From: Rhexocercosporidium sp. MPI-PUGE-AT-0058
Lineage: Eukaryota > Ascomycota > Leotiomycetes > Helotiales
Length of the DNA stretch: 64,000 nt
Direction of reading: 5' to 3'
Assembly: GCA_020746875.1 (NCBI GenBank)
Contig: JAGTJL010000009.1
Coordinates: 1,674,001 to 1,738,000 of the forward strand
The position numbers and the translations under genes are program-made. The notes below the pieces were generated by a model that searched no databases, was not told the DNA's origin, and worked only from the letters and a program-made list of their open reading frames with translations. Shown piece by piece: positions 34,746 to 45,539 of this stretch (positions are counted from its first letter, which is position 1; each line of letters starts with the position of its first letter).

Positions 34746-35970
34746 ATGAATCAACAACTGCAGAGATCTTTCACTGAAATGTCCCATTCAGCGACACTCT
34801 CACCTTCACCCATCGGATTCATGGGACCTGGGAGCTTCTTCTCACCTGCATCTCGATTCCCTCCCGCACCTGCCAACGACAACCTCGAGCGAAGACGCAC
34901 TTCACACCCCCACAACTCACACCTTCAACCACGAGCCTCCGAAGAGATGTCTGACCGGGTGCAAGCTCAGCAACGGCCACGGCTAGAACACAGAGCCTCC
35001 CAAACCATTATCGATCTCACTGACGAGCCCGAGGAAATGGCCGCTCCCCCTCTTAATGCCCAACCCCGAAATCGATCCGCACGACCTCCTCAGCTTGGCC
35101 GAAGTGATGCTGTAAACTTAGGGGATTTGATCGATCTCACGGACGATAGTGCAGAGCAGGATGTCATATTTACGGGCGAGCGACACTTACCACCCCAACT
35201 TGCTCGTCCCGGCCCTCGTCCTCGTCCCTTCGCTGCCAGACCAGTCCCCGCCCCAGCAGCTCGTGCAGAATCGCCGTCTCTTTTTTTGCCAGCTCGTCAT
35301 CAGCATGCCCCAGCAATGAACCATAGAGAGTTCGACCAGAGAGCCATCGACGCTCTCATCCCACAGGGTATGGGCTTTGGGAACTTTCTTGGGAGATTGG
35401 ATCAACCTAGAGTTGACGCAGGTCCTGGATTGGGATTCCGCAATAACTTGCTTCAACAAAACATCATGGACCAGCTTGACATGGCACGGAACGCTCACTT
35501 CCAAGCAATGCCCCACGCCTTGGACTATCAACATGTAGCCTTCGCAGATCCAAAGCCAGAACATATTCCCCCACCACCAGCTAGATCGGGTTTCACACGA
35601 TCCCCAAAGGAAGATCTCGTCCTGGTCTGCCCCAGCTGCGAGGAAGAGCTTATCCAGAATAACGAGATCGAGGAGCCCTTAGTCAAGAAGTCTGGCAAAG
35701 CCCCTACGAAAAAGGAGCGGGAGGAGCACCCTTTCTGGGTCGTCAAGGATTGTGGTCACGTAAGTTTATACTCTCGCTCCAATAAACACCGTCCCTGATA
35801 AGGTCTAGGTCTACTGTAACGCCTGCTTCCAAGTTCGTACCACCAGTGGCAAGACCGGTTTCATCGAATCCACGAACCGATCCAAGAAGGGGAAATCCTT
35901 CGCCTGTGCCGTTGAGGACTGCGAGTCCGATGTCAAGGGGAAGGACAAATGGGTCGGAGTATTCCTCTGA
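34746..35970 (+). CDS. SIM-containing protein with atypical C-terminal RING; candidate SUMO-targeted ubiquitin ligase
   Basis: Exons are 34746..35759 and 35809..35970, giving 391 residues; the junction (CAC|GTC) reads through the motif DCGHVYCNAC. Two clear SUMO-interaction-like motifs flanked by acids occur: IIDLTDE at 88-94 and LIDLTDD at 128-134, with a weaker VIFTG after them. Residues 150-285 are Pro/Ala rich and disordered. The C-terminus gives CPSC (295-298), Cys336-Gly-His338, Cys341-x2-Cys344, and Cys371-x4-Cys376. This spacing follows a RING, except that the last pair is Cys-x4-Cys instead of Cys-x2-Cys. SIMs plus RING is the layout of SUMO-targeted ubiquitin ligases, so this role is inferred. 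I recall similar fungal proteins annotated only as putative cell cycle control proteins. Confidence 0.82.
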
Positions 35971-36877
35971 TTTCGGAACATCTTCTTGTTCGTGGCACAT
36001 CCCACCAATTTCGCCACAGTACAGAATGGGGCATAGCGGGCTGAGCATTTTTCTTATATCATTGCGTTGCATTGCATTGGATGGTCAGGGCATGGAGTTC
36101 TGGGAGGATAATGAGGGCAGGGTATCATGCGGCGCTCATCACATTTTTGCTAATGCTCAGGCGTATGGAATTTCCGTGGGGGAAACGATGATACCATTGC
36201 GGTCTTCTACGGTCTTGCAACTCTACGTATCATATGCTACGAAAGTCTTTTTCAATCCGGCCTCCTACGTCACATAGAAGATGTTGGTGATTTGGTGATC
36301 TGCTCGAGTTCCCTTTTCTACTAATGGGATCTGAAGCTGGCAGTTGAAAGATGACATTCGTGCTAGACACTTGACGCCTGGACCGCTGCACCAAAACTTG
36401 GTCCTCGTTGGAGGTAGTGCAACCGGCGAGTTGCAAATTGGCATGAGAACTTAGCTAAGGCTGCCGTCTTGATAAAACAAACATAGTACGTCCTCAGCTG
36501 GGTTGTCTTTGAGATTGTTGTTTCCCACCGAGTCACTGGGCCAACTGTCGTTCCTTCCATATTGGAACAGCTTCACCAAGGGTCAACGTCACAGCCTTCT
36601 TCAATCCCAAGAGCCTTCCCACTCTCTCTTCTATACACGCTATAAACAACTCTCATACACGCCTAAAGCTTGCAAAACCTTCTACCTTGTTTATACATCA
36701 GAAATCAACAGAATTTTTGCGCCGCTACCACACCTCAATTGACATTCTACGGGCCGCAACGCTTTCGGGATATTACGTGGTTTCCGGGTCATACTAAGGT
36801 AGGCTTCTTCGCACCACTGACTTCTGGTCTGCTAACATGCAGGTTTTAGCCTATAGCAGTGACATAGACACATCAAG
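35971..36877. other. Promoter region of the first coiled-coil gene
   Basis: Open frames here lack coding character. A TATAAA sequence at 36641-36646, about 235 bp before the next ATG, sits in pyrimidine-rich sequence and is a plausible core promoter. Confidence 0.4.
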
Positions 36878-37777
36878 ATGTCTCTTCAGGAGCTTATGGA
36901 ACAATGGCAGATCATGTCGGACCGGCGCGGGGAGGAAGATCGAGCAAGAGATAAAGCTCGACTCTTGGAAGACATGACTTTTGAAGGCAAGAAGCGAGCG
37001 AAGCTTGAAGCCCTCGTTGTTGATGTTACTGCCCGTGTTCCCAGCTATGAGTATCGGTCTGCCGGAGCGCTGAGGATCCTAGAAAGAGAGCAGGAAAATG
37101 AAATGACGGACTTGCAGAGAAAGCATAAGGCTCAGCTCAAGGCTCTACAGAAAAAGCAGGAAGAAGAGATGGCTGCCCTCCCGGCAAAGTACAACCGAAA
37201 AGCCGCGGATATTGAGAAGAATTTTCGAATGGACATACAATGGGAGCTGGGCCTGATGTTGGAAGTTGAGCAGAGTGCTTTGGAGAACACAATGTCGGTC
37301 GAGAGACGACGGGTACTCGAAGCCCGAGAGAGGGAAGACCGGATTCGGCAACAGGCAAGATCCCTGGTGGACCAAGATCTGAATAGTCAAGTTCTTACAA
37401 CCTTCCGAGAAGAAGCATCCCGCCATCACCAACCACATCGGGATGGCACTCCACAGCTATCGTCTCAGCGACCACTGAAAAGCATCCTCAAGAAGCCTCG
37501 CGGTATATCTGTCAACAGTGATGGCATTACTGCACAAGTTCTCACTTCGGATGATGAAACTCTGGACGATCGGAAGATCAAGAGAGTCAAGGTGGAAGGC
37601 TATTCGCGCAGCGGCGGGGCTAGGGCCCCGGATGTCCTGGATAAAGAGGCGACTCTATTCCCATACCGCGAAAACAATGGAATTTTGATCCACACTCCAC
37701 GATCTCCAAGGACTCCATGGACCCCACGAACTCCAAGAACTCCACGAACCCCACAGGAACTTCAGTCTGCTCCTTAG
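36878..37777 (+). CDS. Coiled-coil protein A of the cluster, unknown function
   Basis: A single exon encodes 299 residues. Residues about 1-50 are charged and helical (MSLQELMEQWQIMSDRRGEE). Residues 65-175 form a long Glu/Lys/Arg/Gln coiled coil (REQENEMTDLQRKHKAQLKA, LQKKQEEEMAALPAKYN, VERRRVLEAREREDRIRQQ). A basic motif (PLKSILKKPRG) follows, then an acidic stretch and a C-terminal TPR-type repeat (TPRSPRTPWTPRTPRTPRTP). Three more loci of similar layout lie downstream on the same strand. After the stop, 37831-37960 contains a further protein-like frame (VLEPQFGGMCHPEEIVWLRN) which might be a detached C-terminal exon; I found no splice that joins it. The family is not one I recognise. Confidence 0.72.
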   Translation: MSLQELMEQWQIMSDRRGEEDRARDKARLLEDMTFEGKKRAKLEALVVDVTARVPSYEYRSAGALRILEREQENEMTDLQRKHKAQLKALQKKQEEEMAALPAKYNRKAADIEKNFRMDIQWELGLMLEVEQSALENTMSVERRRVLEAREREDRIRQQARSLVDQDLNSQVLTTFREEASRHHQPHRDGTPQLSSQRPLKSILKKPRGISVNSDGITAQVLTSDDETLDDRKIKRVKVEGYSRSGGARAPDVLDKEATLFPYRENNGILIHTPRSPRTPWTPRTPRTPRTPQELQSAP

Positions 37778-38700
37778 TTGTCATAAGATCATGTACTGAC
37801 TGCCATTAACCTGCTCCAAGAGTTTTAGGCGGAAGTTCTCAATCAAGTCTTGGAACCGCAGTTTGGGGGAATGTGCCATCCCGAGGAAATTGTCTGGCTC
37901 CGTAACAGGTGGACAGTATCACTAAACGAGTGGATGAACGGTGTTAGAGCTGTGCCTTGATAATCTGCTATGACTACGCTGGGAAGAAGTATGGCTGGTC
38001 ACCCATGGCTCAAGGTATTGGGTTGCTGCAGCTGACAAACACAATACTGGATATACCACACGCTTAGGCTGTACGATGTGGTTGTAGTCATAGTAGATAT
38101 AAATTCAGAGGATATTCATACTTAGTGTTAGTATGTCTCCTTGTCATTGTTAGGTGATTATATTCAATAAGGAGCACATCACTTGTAGTGAGGAGTGCGT
38201 CCCTTAGCATTCTTACTCTCCTCCTCAATAGGACATCGATTCCCACTGTTAGACTCGTATCGATTTTGCACAAACTCTGACTTACGTAGCTCTGCAGTAA
38301 AGGTTGCTTTTTTTATTTGCACGATATTGCTTGCTTTGTTGGCTCCATCTGTGTGCACAAACAGTTCAGATCCTGAATTTATGATAACGCCTCGTTCTGT
38401 TTACTTGTAGCCGGTTCTTCTTCTTCTTCTTCTTCTTCTTCAATATGCCTGGCTTTTCCTTCACTTCAGAACGGGAACGCATACGTTTATCTAGTCAATG
38501 AGGATCTTGCCTACCTCCTGTTTTGTCCTGTCTTGTCAACAACGCTAGCGCAGGTAGTCCCTTCTCAATCTGGGTATTGTTGATTGCCTCGTCGATTTAT
38601 TGTGAACTCCGTGTCGCCTAAATCGTGCGCATAACAAGAAACTGCACCACAAACAGCAAAGTCTGTACCCATCTATGCGGTCTCATATCTTGCATTGTTT
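37778..38700. other. Spacer between coiled-coil loci, with TTC repeat
   Basis: Apart from the possible detached exon noted near 37831-37960, no coding signal is supported. A (TTC)9 microsatellite is at 38415-38441. Confidence 0.4.
38415..38441. repeat. (TTC)9 microsatellite
   Basis: Nine uninterrupted TTC units in non-coding sequence just upstream of the decayed coiled-coil locus. Confidence 0.95.
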
Positions 38701-39810
38701 ATGGCATCAATCGAAGCAACGGCGCAAGAAGAGAAGCTCGCAGAAGAATAAAAAACTAAGACTGACCCGCTGATAGCAAAGCACGCCGAAGAGCTTGAGG
38801 AAATGGGCCAATAATATATCAACGAGCTCGTAGAGAGAAGGAAGGAGAAAGACTGGAAATGGAAGCGCTCGTCGGCATTCAATTCTCCGAGAAAACGAGA
38901 CTCGAGCAATTGTTGGGAGAGAAAGAATCTGCGATCGAAGCTGATCAGCTGGAGGGAACGCAGAAATTACCACTTGCCAACGAAACCGAGGATGGATAGG
39001 TCAAAGAGGCTGTGTGAGACATTACCTGGAATAGGACACAGCCAGTAGAACAGCCAGGTATGGATGCCCTTCCGGCAGAATCGCCGAATGGCATAAAGCA
39101 AGATTGCTGGCCCCAACGTGCGAAGAAGCTGGATTACTTGAAGGAAATCAAGACTCAAGTCACAGTTGCTAGAAGGTCTACCTCAATCCTACAGTCAAAA
39201 CAGCATACAATAACCACTCCCCGTATCTCGGTATATCTAGTCCAGCTAATGTGTCGCTACGATTTCCAGATATTCAAGTATCTGGAGAGAAGAGAAAGTT
39301 CATGGATAACAACACGCACCGAATCCTAGGCGCTCCACAGGATCTCCAGCGAAGAGCAGCTTAACCGAGACGAGTATTAACGAACGCCCTAAAATTGCGG
39401 CCTCCAGAATCACGCTTGATCCAAAGAACTACTTCGAAGTGTCACGCCTCCGTCTTTCAAAGCTCTCGAGTCGAAACCCAGAGCCCGGTGTTACACAAAC
39501 TCATTCTTGACAGCATGCTAACAATTCCTCAGCTGTGATCGGCGAACTCTGGAAACACACCAATAAAAGACTGTATCTAGACATGGGCACAGAGATTTAT
39601 CGGCTATTCTCATTACAGGACGCTAGGCAACTTCTGGAGAAAGCCGCGAACTGGTTAATCGACAGATCCGACATCGTAAGAGTCCAGTGGCATGACGGGC
39701 ACTGCCTTGGCTCTATTTGGCTGTAGACTAGACATTTTTGTACTAAATTCAAGGATAAGAGGGCACTGGATACTTTGATGGATGTTCTACAGGGAGGTGG
39801 CCGAGCATTC
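38701..39810 (+). pseudogene. Decayed coiled-coil locus B
   Basis: From the ATG at 38701 the frame reads MASIEATAQEEKLAEE, a TAA, KTKTDPLIAKHAEELEEMGQ, a second TAA, then YINELVERRKEK. A frame change is needed to continue as LEMEALVGIQFSEKTRLEQL and GEKESAIEADQLEG. These are clear coiled-coil segments broken by two stops and a frameshift. Further on, a CTAAC/CAG acceptor at about 39520-39532 precedes a C-terminal-like exon (LYLDMGTEIYRLFSLQDARQ ... TKFKDKRALDTLMDVL), itself cut by a TAG. Its layout and intron phase match the last domain of locus C. It is best read as a pseudogene of the same family. Confidence 0.6.
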
Positions 39811-41079
39811 TGACGATTCGGTTTTCGGAGTAAGTCTATATCGTCCTTGTTTGGAACACAGCCCAGATCTAATTTTAGTCTAGGAAATATCTAAGATTTC
39901 CTGAGAACTTTGAGGCTGCCTAAAGTGGGTAGCTGTAGGGTAGCTTACACACCTTGAGCCACGATGTAGTACTGAATACTGTGATACGGAGTCTCGGTGT
40001 GATGATGACATGAAGATGACTTTGCAGAAAATATGTCGATTAATTCGTTTTTTGGTAATGCATTTGCATCTAGGTAGGAGTTTTACTCCAATAAATCGAT
40101 ATTTCAAACTCCGACGAGTGCGTGCACACCAGGTCCCAAATTTCTCTCTGGTATTGTGGTGTAGGTCAGTGAAGCTGGTGGCTTCTGCGTTATAGACGCA
40201 TAATACCTGCGGCCGAGGATCCCAGGGATCTGTCTGATGAAGTTCTCATGTTTTGGTATTTTTTCATGTAAAAGAAACTTCTCATACTGTTTTGTGCTTT
40301 CTAAGTGCATGTTTTAATCCTGACATCACCCCAACAAAGCTAGTGCATCAGATTGTTGTCACGCAGCCTTTGAAACTCTTTCATTGTTGCCAGCTATCTC
40401 TCAGCCCAGTCTCCCGTGAATCCTTGGTCGTGTTTGCATTTGTTCATTGCCAAACAAAATTCTTTGCCAACTTCTCTACGACACTGTAAGTATCGTCCAT
40501 GTCAAATTGATGTCAATTTCCCAATATACAAAGCAGCCCATCAGTGGCACCAGAAATGATCACGCATACATTCATAGACTTAGGCAGATTCCCTTCAAAT
40601 ATACCAACAGCGTCATTTTGCTGGTATGCTAGTGGCACACTAATTTGCCCTAAAAAGTGGTTGCGGCCGATTGTTTACTTCGCTTCCTCTTCGGGATTCA
40701 CGTCACGGAAAAACCTCTGCGCCAACATCCCGAGCATATAAATAACAACGCGATCTCGAATTTTGCAAGAAAGTAACCACTGTACTTGACATACTCAATT
40801 CTTGCAAGTGCTGGGCTATTGTCACCTTCAATTAAAGCGTGAAACTCACGCATAAAGTGTCCACCTACGTGATCCTTATTATCCCTTTTGTTGACTGACG
40901 GCCGATATTGACATAGGCTCCTTCGCCTCCTGGAATAGATTTGGGATCAAGGTGACAAGCGTTTCAAAGCTTCAGTGCCATTAAGAGACGTACCTAGTCG
41001 CGGCACAAGGTTTGGACGCCATCTTCTTTTTACCGCAGTTTGAATCCCAACTAATTCAAACCTACAGAAGCAGGTGGTC
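39811..41079. other. Spacer between loci B and C
   Basis: Open frames are short and without coding character. The final 150 bp may be leader of locus C; a CTACAG acceptor-like site lies 14 nt before its ATG. Confidence 0.4.
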
Positions 41080-42907
41080 ATGGAGGGCTCATCGCCGTAT
41101 CACCAGCTGGAAAAGCAGCGACGGGATACAAACAGTCGACGAGCTCAAGAAGACGCCGACTTCGCGGCCGACCAAGACAACATTCTCTCTAATATGCGGA
41201 ATGAGAAGGACCAAATGCTTTCACAGCTGTTAGCTGACGCCGAGATTGAAGAGGCAAAGTTGGCTTCTGTAGAGAAGATAACTTCAGACTTGTTGGAGTC
41301 CAATCAAAAGAGAGAACTGGAGGAGCTACGTACTAAACATGAAGCCTAGACTTGTGCTAGGAAGAAAGATGCGGAGCAGGCTATGAGCCAGTTTGCAGAA
41401 AAGAACAAAGCTGACAAGGAGTTGCTTCTGAACACCTACGCCAACAAGAAAGTCGAGGCTGAGATTGAATTTGAGTGTAAAAAGAAGCAGCAACAAGCTG
41501 ATCGGGCAGCCAAGGATCAAAAAAGGAAGGATGAACTTTGGAATATCATGGGTGAGCAAAGCAGTTTGACCATTGAGGTTGAGCCGCGAGTTGTAGCCAC
41601 TACGGCTGCTCCGGCAGCAGAACCACTTCATCGAGGCCATTTCAATGCAGGATGCTCTGTATCTGCTGCTGCTGCAGTGTTAGAGAGTCCTGCGAAGGGA
41701 GTTGAGCAAGCCAGCCTCCTGATGAGAGGTCCACCCACTCCGCAGACTCCGCAATCTCAACTCCACTCTCAACCCCGCGTGAATAGTATCACTCCAACCA
41801 AGCGTCGGATGGCAGAAGGTTCATACGAGAACAGTACGCCGCCCAACCTGCGTCGGTTCGTCTCTGATAGTATCAGACCAGCTGCAGATGGCAATATCTC
41901 CGCTACGTCCAGTTCGCCAGCTTCATCGAATGAGTTTCCTTCTCCAACTACAATCCTTTCTCGACCTCCAAACCCTCATCTACCCTTCCCAGCCCGTTCG
42001 ATCTCAGTCTCCTCCGCTGCCTCACAATCCACAACTCGAGGCTCTCAGCAAAATGCTGAACATTCAACCCCACAAGGCGATCGTCGCCAAACCATGGGAG
42101 CAAATTGCTCACCGAGCGGCACGAATGTAGGCAGAGAAGATGGATACCTGCAATCACAAACAGGCGCATAGTTCCGGTCTACAGCTTACACAACACCAAC
42201 AAAGTCTAAGCAGCTGAGTCCATTCAAGCCCACTAGCCAGCCTGGAACCATCACCCCTACCACCCCGCGACCAATGTCTAGATCTTCTTTCTTGTCGAGC
42301 TCTTCTCCTCTGCCTGCCGTTGGAGGAACAGCTGTTTGTGCCAATTTCGAGATTATTTCTGTTCGTTATAGCTATGCTGCTGGTATGTCGCCTTCATTCC
42401 CCATTCATTCCCCGAGAAGATTCACTCATACGTTTATTTCTCAATGTTATAAGCTAAATGACCTTCTTAGGTGGTGGATTCTTCCACTGGACTCGCGAAT
42501 CAGACGAAGCCACTAGATACATGCGACTAAGCCAGGACATCTACCGACCCGTCCTGCAACAAGGTAGGAGGACTGGCTCTATCGAATGGACCATCGACCC
42601 AAGCCGCGTCTGGGGATTGAAATACGACACCGGCAATGATCTTGTCTACATTAAGAGAAGCAAGACAGATAGCAAGACCGGAAATGCGGGCAAGGATATG
42701 TGGATCGTGTTCAAGGACGAGGACAATTTCAATAGGTTTTTGGAGAGCTACCGGGAGCATTGGCCGCATAATAAGGTTGAGGTGATCGGTATGTAAGTTT
42801 AGCTAGTCCGGTTTGATTGGTTGATTTTGAGGTTGTGTATATTTTGCTGACTTTTGGGGACTAGGGATGATGAGGTTCCGCTATCTATGTTGAAGAAGCG
42901 TAGTTGA
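41080..42907 (+). pseudogene. Coiled-coil locus C with in-frame TAG codons
   Basis: A single reading frame runs from the ATG at 41080 to an intron at 42383..42470, then through a C-terminal domain and a last small exon (42865..42907) after a GTAAGT intron at 42793..42864. Two TAG codons at 41347-41349 and 42169-42171 interrupt the frame, yet coiled-coil or Ser/Pro-rich sequence continues on both sides. The N-terminus is coiled coil (LSNMRNEKDQMLSQLLADAE; MSQFAEKNKADKELLLNTYA). The middle is Ser/Thr/Pro rich. The C-terminal domain reads FFHWTRESDEATRYMRLSQD, MWIVFKDEDNFNRFLESYRE, and ends PLSMLKKRS. The second TAG would be removed if a 45-nt GTAGGC...CATAG segment were an intron. The first has no such escape. 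A recent pseudogene is the simplest reading; readthrough is an alternative. Confidence 0.6.
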
Positions 42908-43711
42908 GTGGAGTTTATTTGTGATTTAGATTGAGTATGGCTGTGTGACCAAGAGCAAGTGCCTAATTCGAAGGAGACTGTTTTGGCATGCGCCGTTTGG
43001 TATTGTTGGATTATAGAAGCATTTGTAAAGTATTTTTGAGCGGGTATTGATGGAGAGATGATACTAATTTGAGCATCACGAAGAGAAGTGGGGGCATTGC
43101 TGATACCCACAGCATGTTTGTATCCGGATTAGAGTCTTCTACTTGCATCGAATACTGGACGAAATATGTATGTAGTCAATTGTACGGAAATCTGTCAGTA
43201 AATGTGCCTTCCTTTGCGTGGGTTCGAGGCTTCTTCTGATCTACAGTTTTCCTATTAATTGGCTACCTGGAAGTCTTCGCATTTCCTCAGTTCTTCAATT
43301 TCCTCACCTTTCTAGCGATAATAGTGAATACTTCAGTGGAATGCATCAACCATTTCTGCCTGATTCTATTTACTCAAGATGCTAAGGTATGTAAGGTTGA
43401 GTTTCTGCCTTGGTATGCTCTTTCCACTTCTGAAATCTCGCTTAAGGTGTAAACAAAACTCAGGCGCTCGACCTTCTTGAGTTCAAACCCCAACCTCAAC
43501 CTCACTTCCCTTCAACTACTCACTTCAACACTCAACTTAGATCTTCACTATGCTACTTTTGTGAAATTGATCTTTCCTTGCACCTTCACGGCTGAGCCTC
43601 CTTGGCTCGCGATTCCTTTTGCAGTGCAACTTTCAAATTGTTTCCCATTCACACTTCACTTTCAAAAGACCATCACCTCGGTATCGCCTTACACCAAGCA
43701 CGAAACTCATC
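42908..43711. other. Spacer and promoter of locus D
   Basis: No gene supported. The 200 bp before 43712 are pyrimidine-rich and Leu/Ser-biased in all frames, typical of leader sequence. Confidence 0.4.
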
Positions 43712-45539
43712 ATGTTTTCATCATTCAAAAACACATCTGGCCCTTTCATATTTCCTGCTGTGGATCAGCTTCTTCAAACCCTCCGAAACTTGCAGAACAT
43801 CCGCATTCAGCAAGACGACGAGATCGCTCATAAGATCAAGGCTGAACTCGATGCAATCCAGGCCGAGAAGGCACATCAATTCTCAGAGCTGAACATCGAT
43901 CAGAGCATTCGACGAGGAGAAGAAACCGTTCGTGTCTGGTCCCAGAATGGTGCTCGAGCAATGAGAGATGCCGCATTGGCCAATTTGATCAACTTAGAGA
44001 TCGAAGAGCGAAAACACCTGTACCAAGAGTTTCAGAGATTGTTCTCGAAAGCTGAAACCAAGAGTGAGGCTTACACTGAGAAAATCGAGCGAGAGAGAGA
44101 AGCCGAAGATGAGAAGCATCGCCAAACTGTTGCCAGGTTCACGGGCGGAAAACATTCTCCTCAGAACCTCCTGGGCCTCATCGTTGTAGTAGAAAAGCTG
44201 CAGGCTACTACCCTGGCTTTCGAGCGCCAAATGCTCTCAACAGCTAGCCCTGCATCTCCAAATGTGTCATTCTCTGATATAGCTACAGTTCCCTCCGCAA
44301 TGATGTCCTTTGGCATTCCAACTCCCAACAACACCCCTCCTTCGTCCAGCGAGCCTCGCTTTGGAACTCTCCAAGAACCACCCCCCACGCCCACGCCTGC
44401 TCCCAGAAAGAATTCTGCAGTTATCGGATCGAGATTTTTCACCAGTCATCATTCAGGTCGGGAGTGTAGCCCTTCATTCCGATCCTCTGCTACTAAAACC
44501 CAAGTTCTCCGATCCTCCAAGCCACTCACTCCCGTGTCTAGATCTAGATCAGGAGAGAAGGCCAAGAAGAGTATTGTTGTCATTGACCTGGTTTCAGATA
44601 CAGATGATGACTTACTAGCCCCAAAGTGTCGTCAGATTGGCTCGTTAGCCATCAATGTCGATGATACTCCAGCTCAACAATCAGCGTCTGCTTCTGCTTC
44701 TCTACCAAAGATCAAAGTCCCGGTCTCCAAGAGAGTTGCGAAGAAGCCAATCACTCGTCCAGTTGTTCGCAGACTCACTGCCCCCAAGAAGGTTGAGACT
44801 ACCATCCAGTCTTCCATCAACGTCCTTGCTCTTGCCGTCGACGATATTGCCAAGAAATTAGTGACCATTGCTGAGCCAGGCTCTGCTCGTGCTGATAGTC
44901 CTGGAATCTTCGACTCTGACTCCGACTATTCTGAAACCGAATCACGAAAACGCCGCCGGAACGGTTCCCTCGAGGTAAGCCGCATCCGCTCCGGAAAGCT
45001 CCTCATGGGGGAACTCCTCGATGCTCCGGGATCCACTCTCTCACCAGCCAAGGGCATCCTCTGGAAGAATTGGGTCCGTCGCGTCTATTCCCCTCAGAAA
45101 ATCATCAAGTTCACCGTCAAATTCATCTGGACCCACAAGGAGAGCGGTGAGATTTCAAAGTTCAACGACGATACCAACCCACTTGGCTTCTATTTCCTGC
45201 GTCGTGCTCATACATATGTTCCTGTCATTGGACATGCGAAGAAGGAGACTGTGCATCCGGAGTTTGTACTTGAAGAGGGCGAGATGGAACATGTGCAGTA
45301 TAACTCTGAGTTCGCGTTGGCTTGTATTACGAAGAATACGGGTGTGCAGTCGGATGTCCTTGTTAAGTTTGGTTCGCGGGCTGAGCTTTGGGATTTCCTC
45401 GTTGTTACCAATATGGAAATGAATATCCACGTTTTTGAAAAGTAAGTCCAGTCCACTCACACCCTGTTTGGAGAGGAACATACTGACATTATGCTACCCT
45501 AGCTTGAACCTCAAGCTCCCCGCATGGTGGTTGTTCTAG
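43712..45539 (+). CDS. Coiled-coil protein D of the cluster, unknown function
   Basis: Exons are 43712..45441 and 45503..45539, giving 588 residues. The first in-frame ATG (MFSSFKNTSG) is used; upstream open frame has no ATG. Residues 20-160 are coiled coil (RIQQDDEIAHKIKAELDAIQ; EIEERKHLYQEFQRLFSKAE). Residues 190-420 are Ser/Pro/Thr rich. This middle part contains a SUMO-interaction-like motif (SIVVIDLVSDTDDD). The C-terminal domain includes KFTVKFIWTHKESGEISKFN, PLGFYFLRRAHTYVPVIGH and VLVKFGSRAELWDFLV, and ends PAWWLF. The order (coiled coil, Ser/Pro linker, C-terminal globular domain) is that of locus C, and the KF/FK...WxFL-like motif near the end corresponds to the FKDEDNFNRFLESY motif there. 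Homology to A and C is inferred by layout and short motifs, not alignment. Confidence 0.75.

Noticed and set aside
14945..36000. Ubiquitin-pathway gene cluster (RING-like, DCN1, PRP19, SIM/RING)
   Set aside because: These are ordinary housekeeping genes separated by unrelated genes on both strands; proximity alone does not support a functional cluster.
41080..42907. Genetic code change with TAG as sense codon
   Set aside because: Conserved genes here, such as choline-pathway neighbours, DCN1 and MVP1, end in TAG at the expected C-terminus, so TAG is a normal stop in this genome.
43619..43711. Extension of coiled-coil protein D upstream of 43712
   Set aside because: There is no ATG in the extension, and the composition is leader-like (His/Ser/Thr/Phe).
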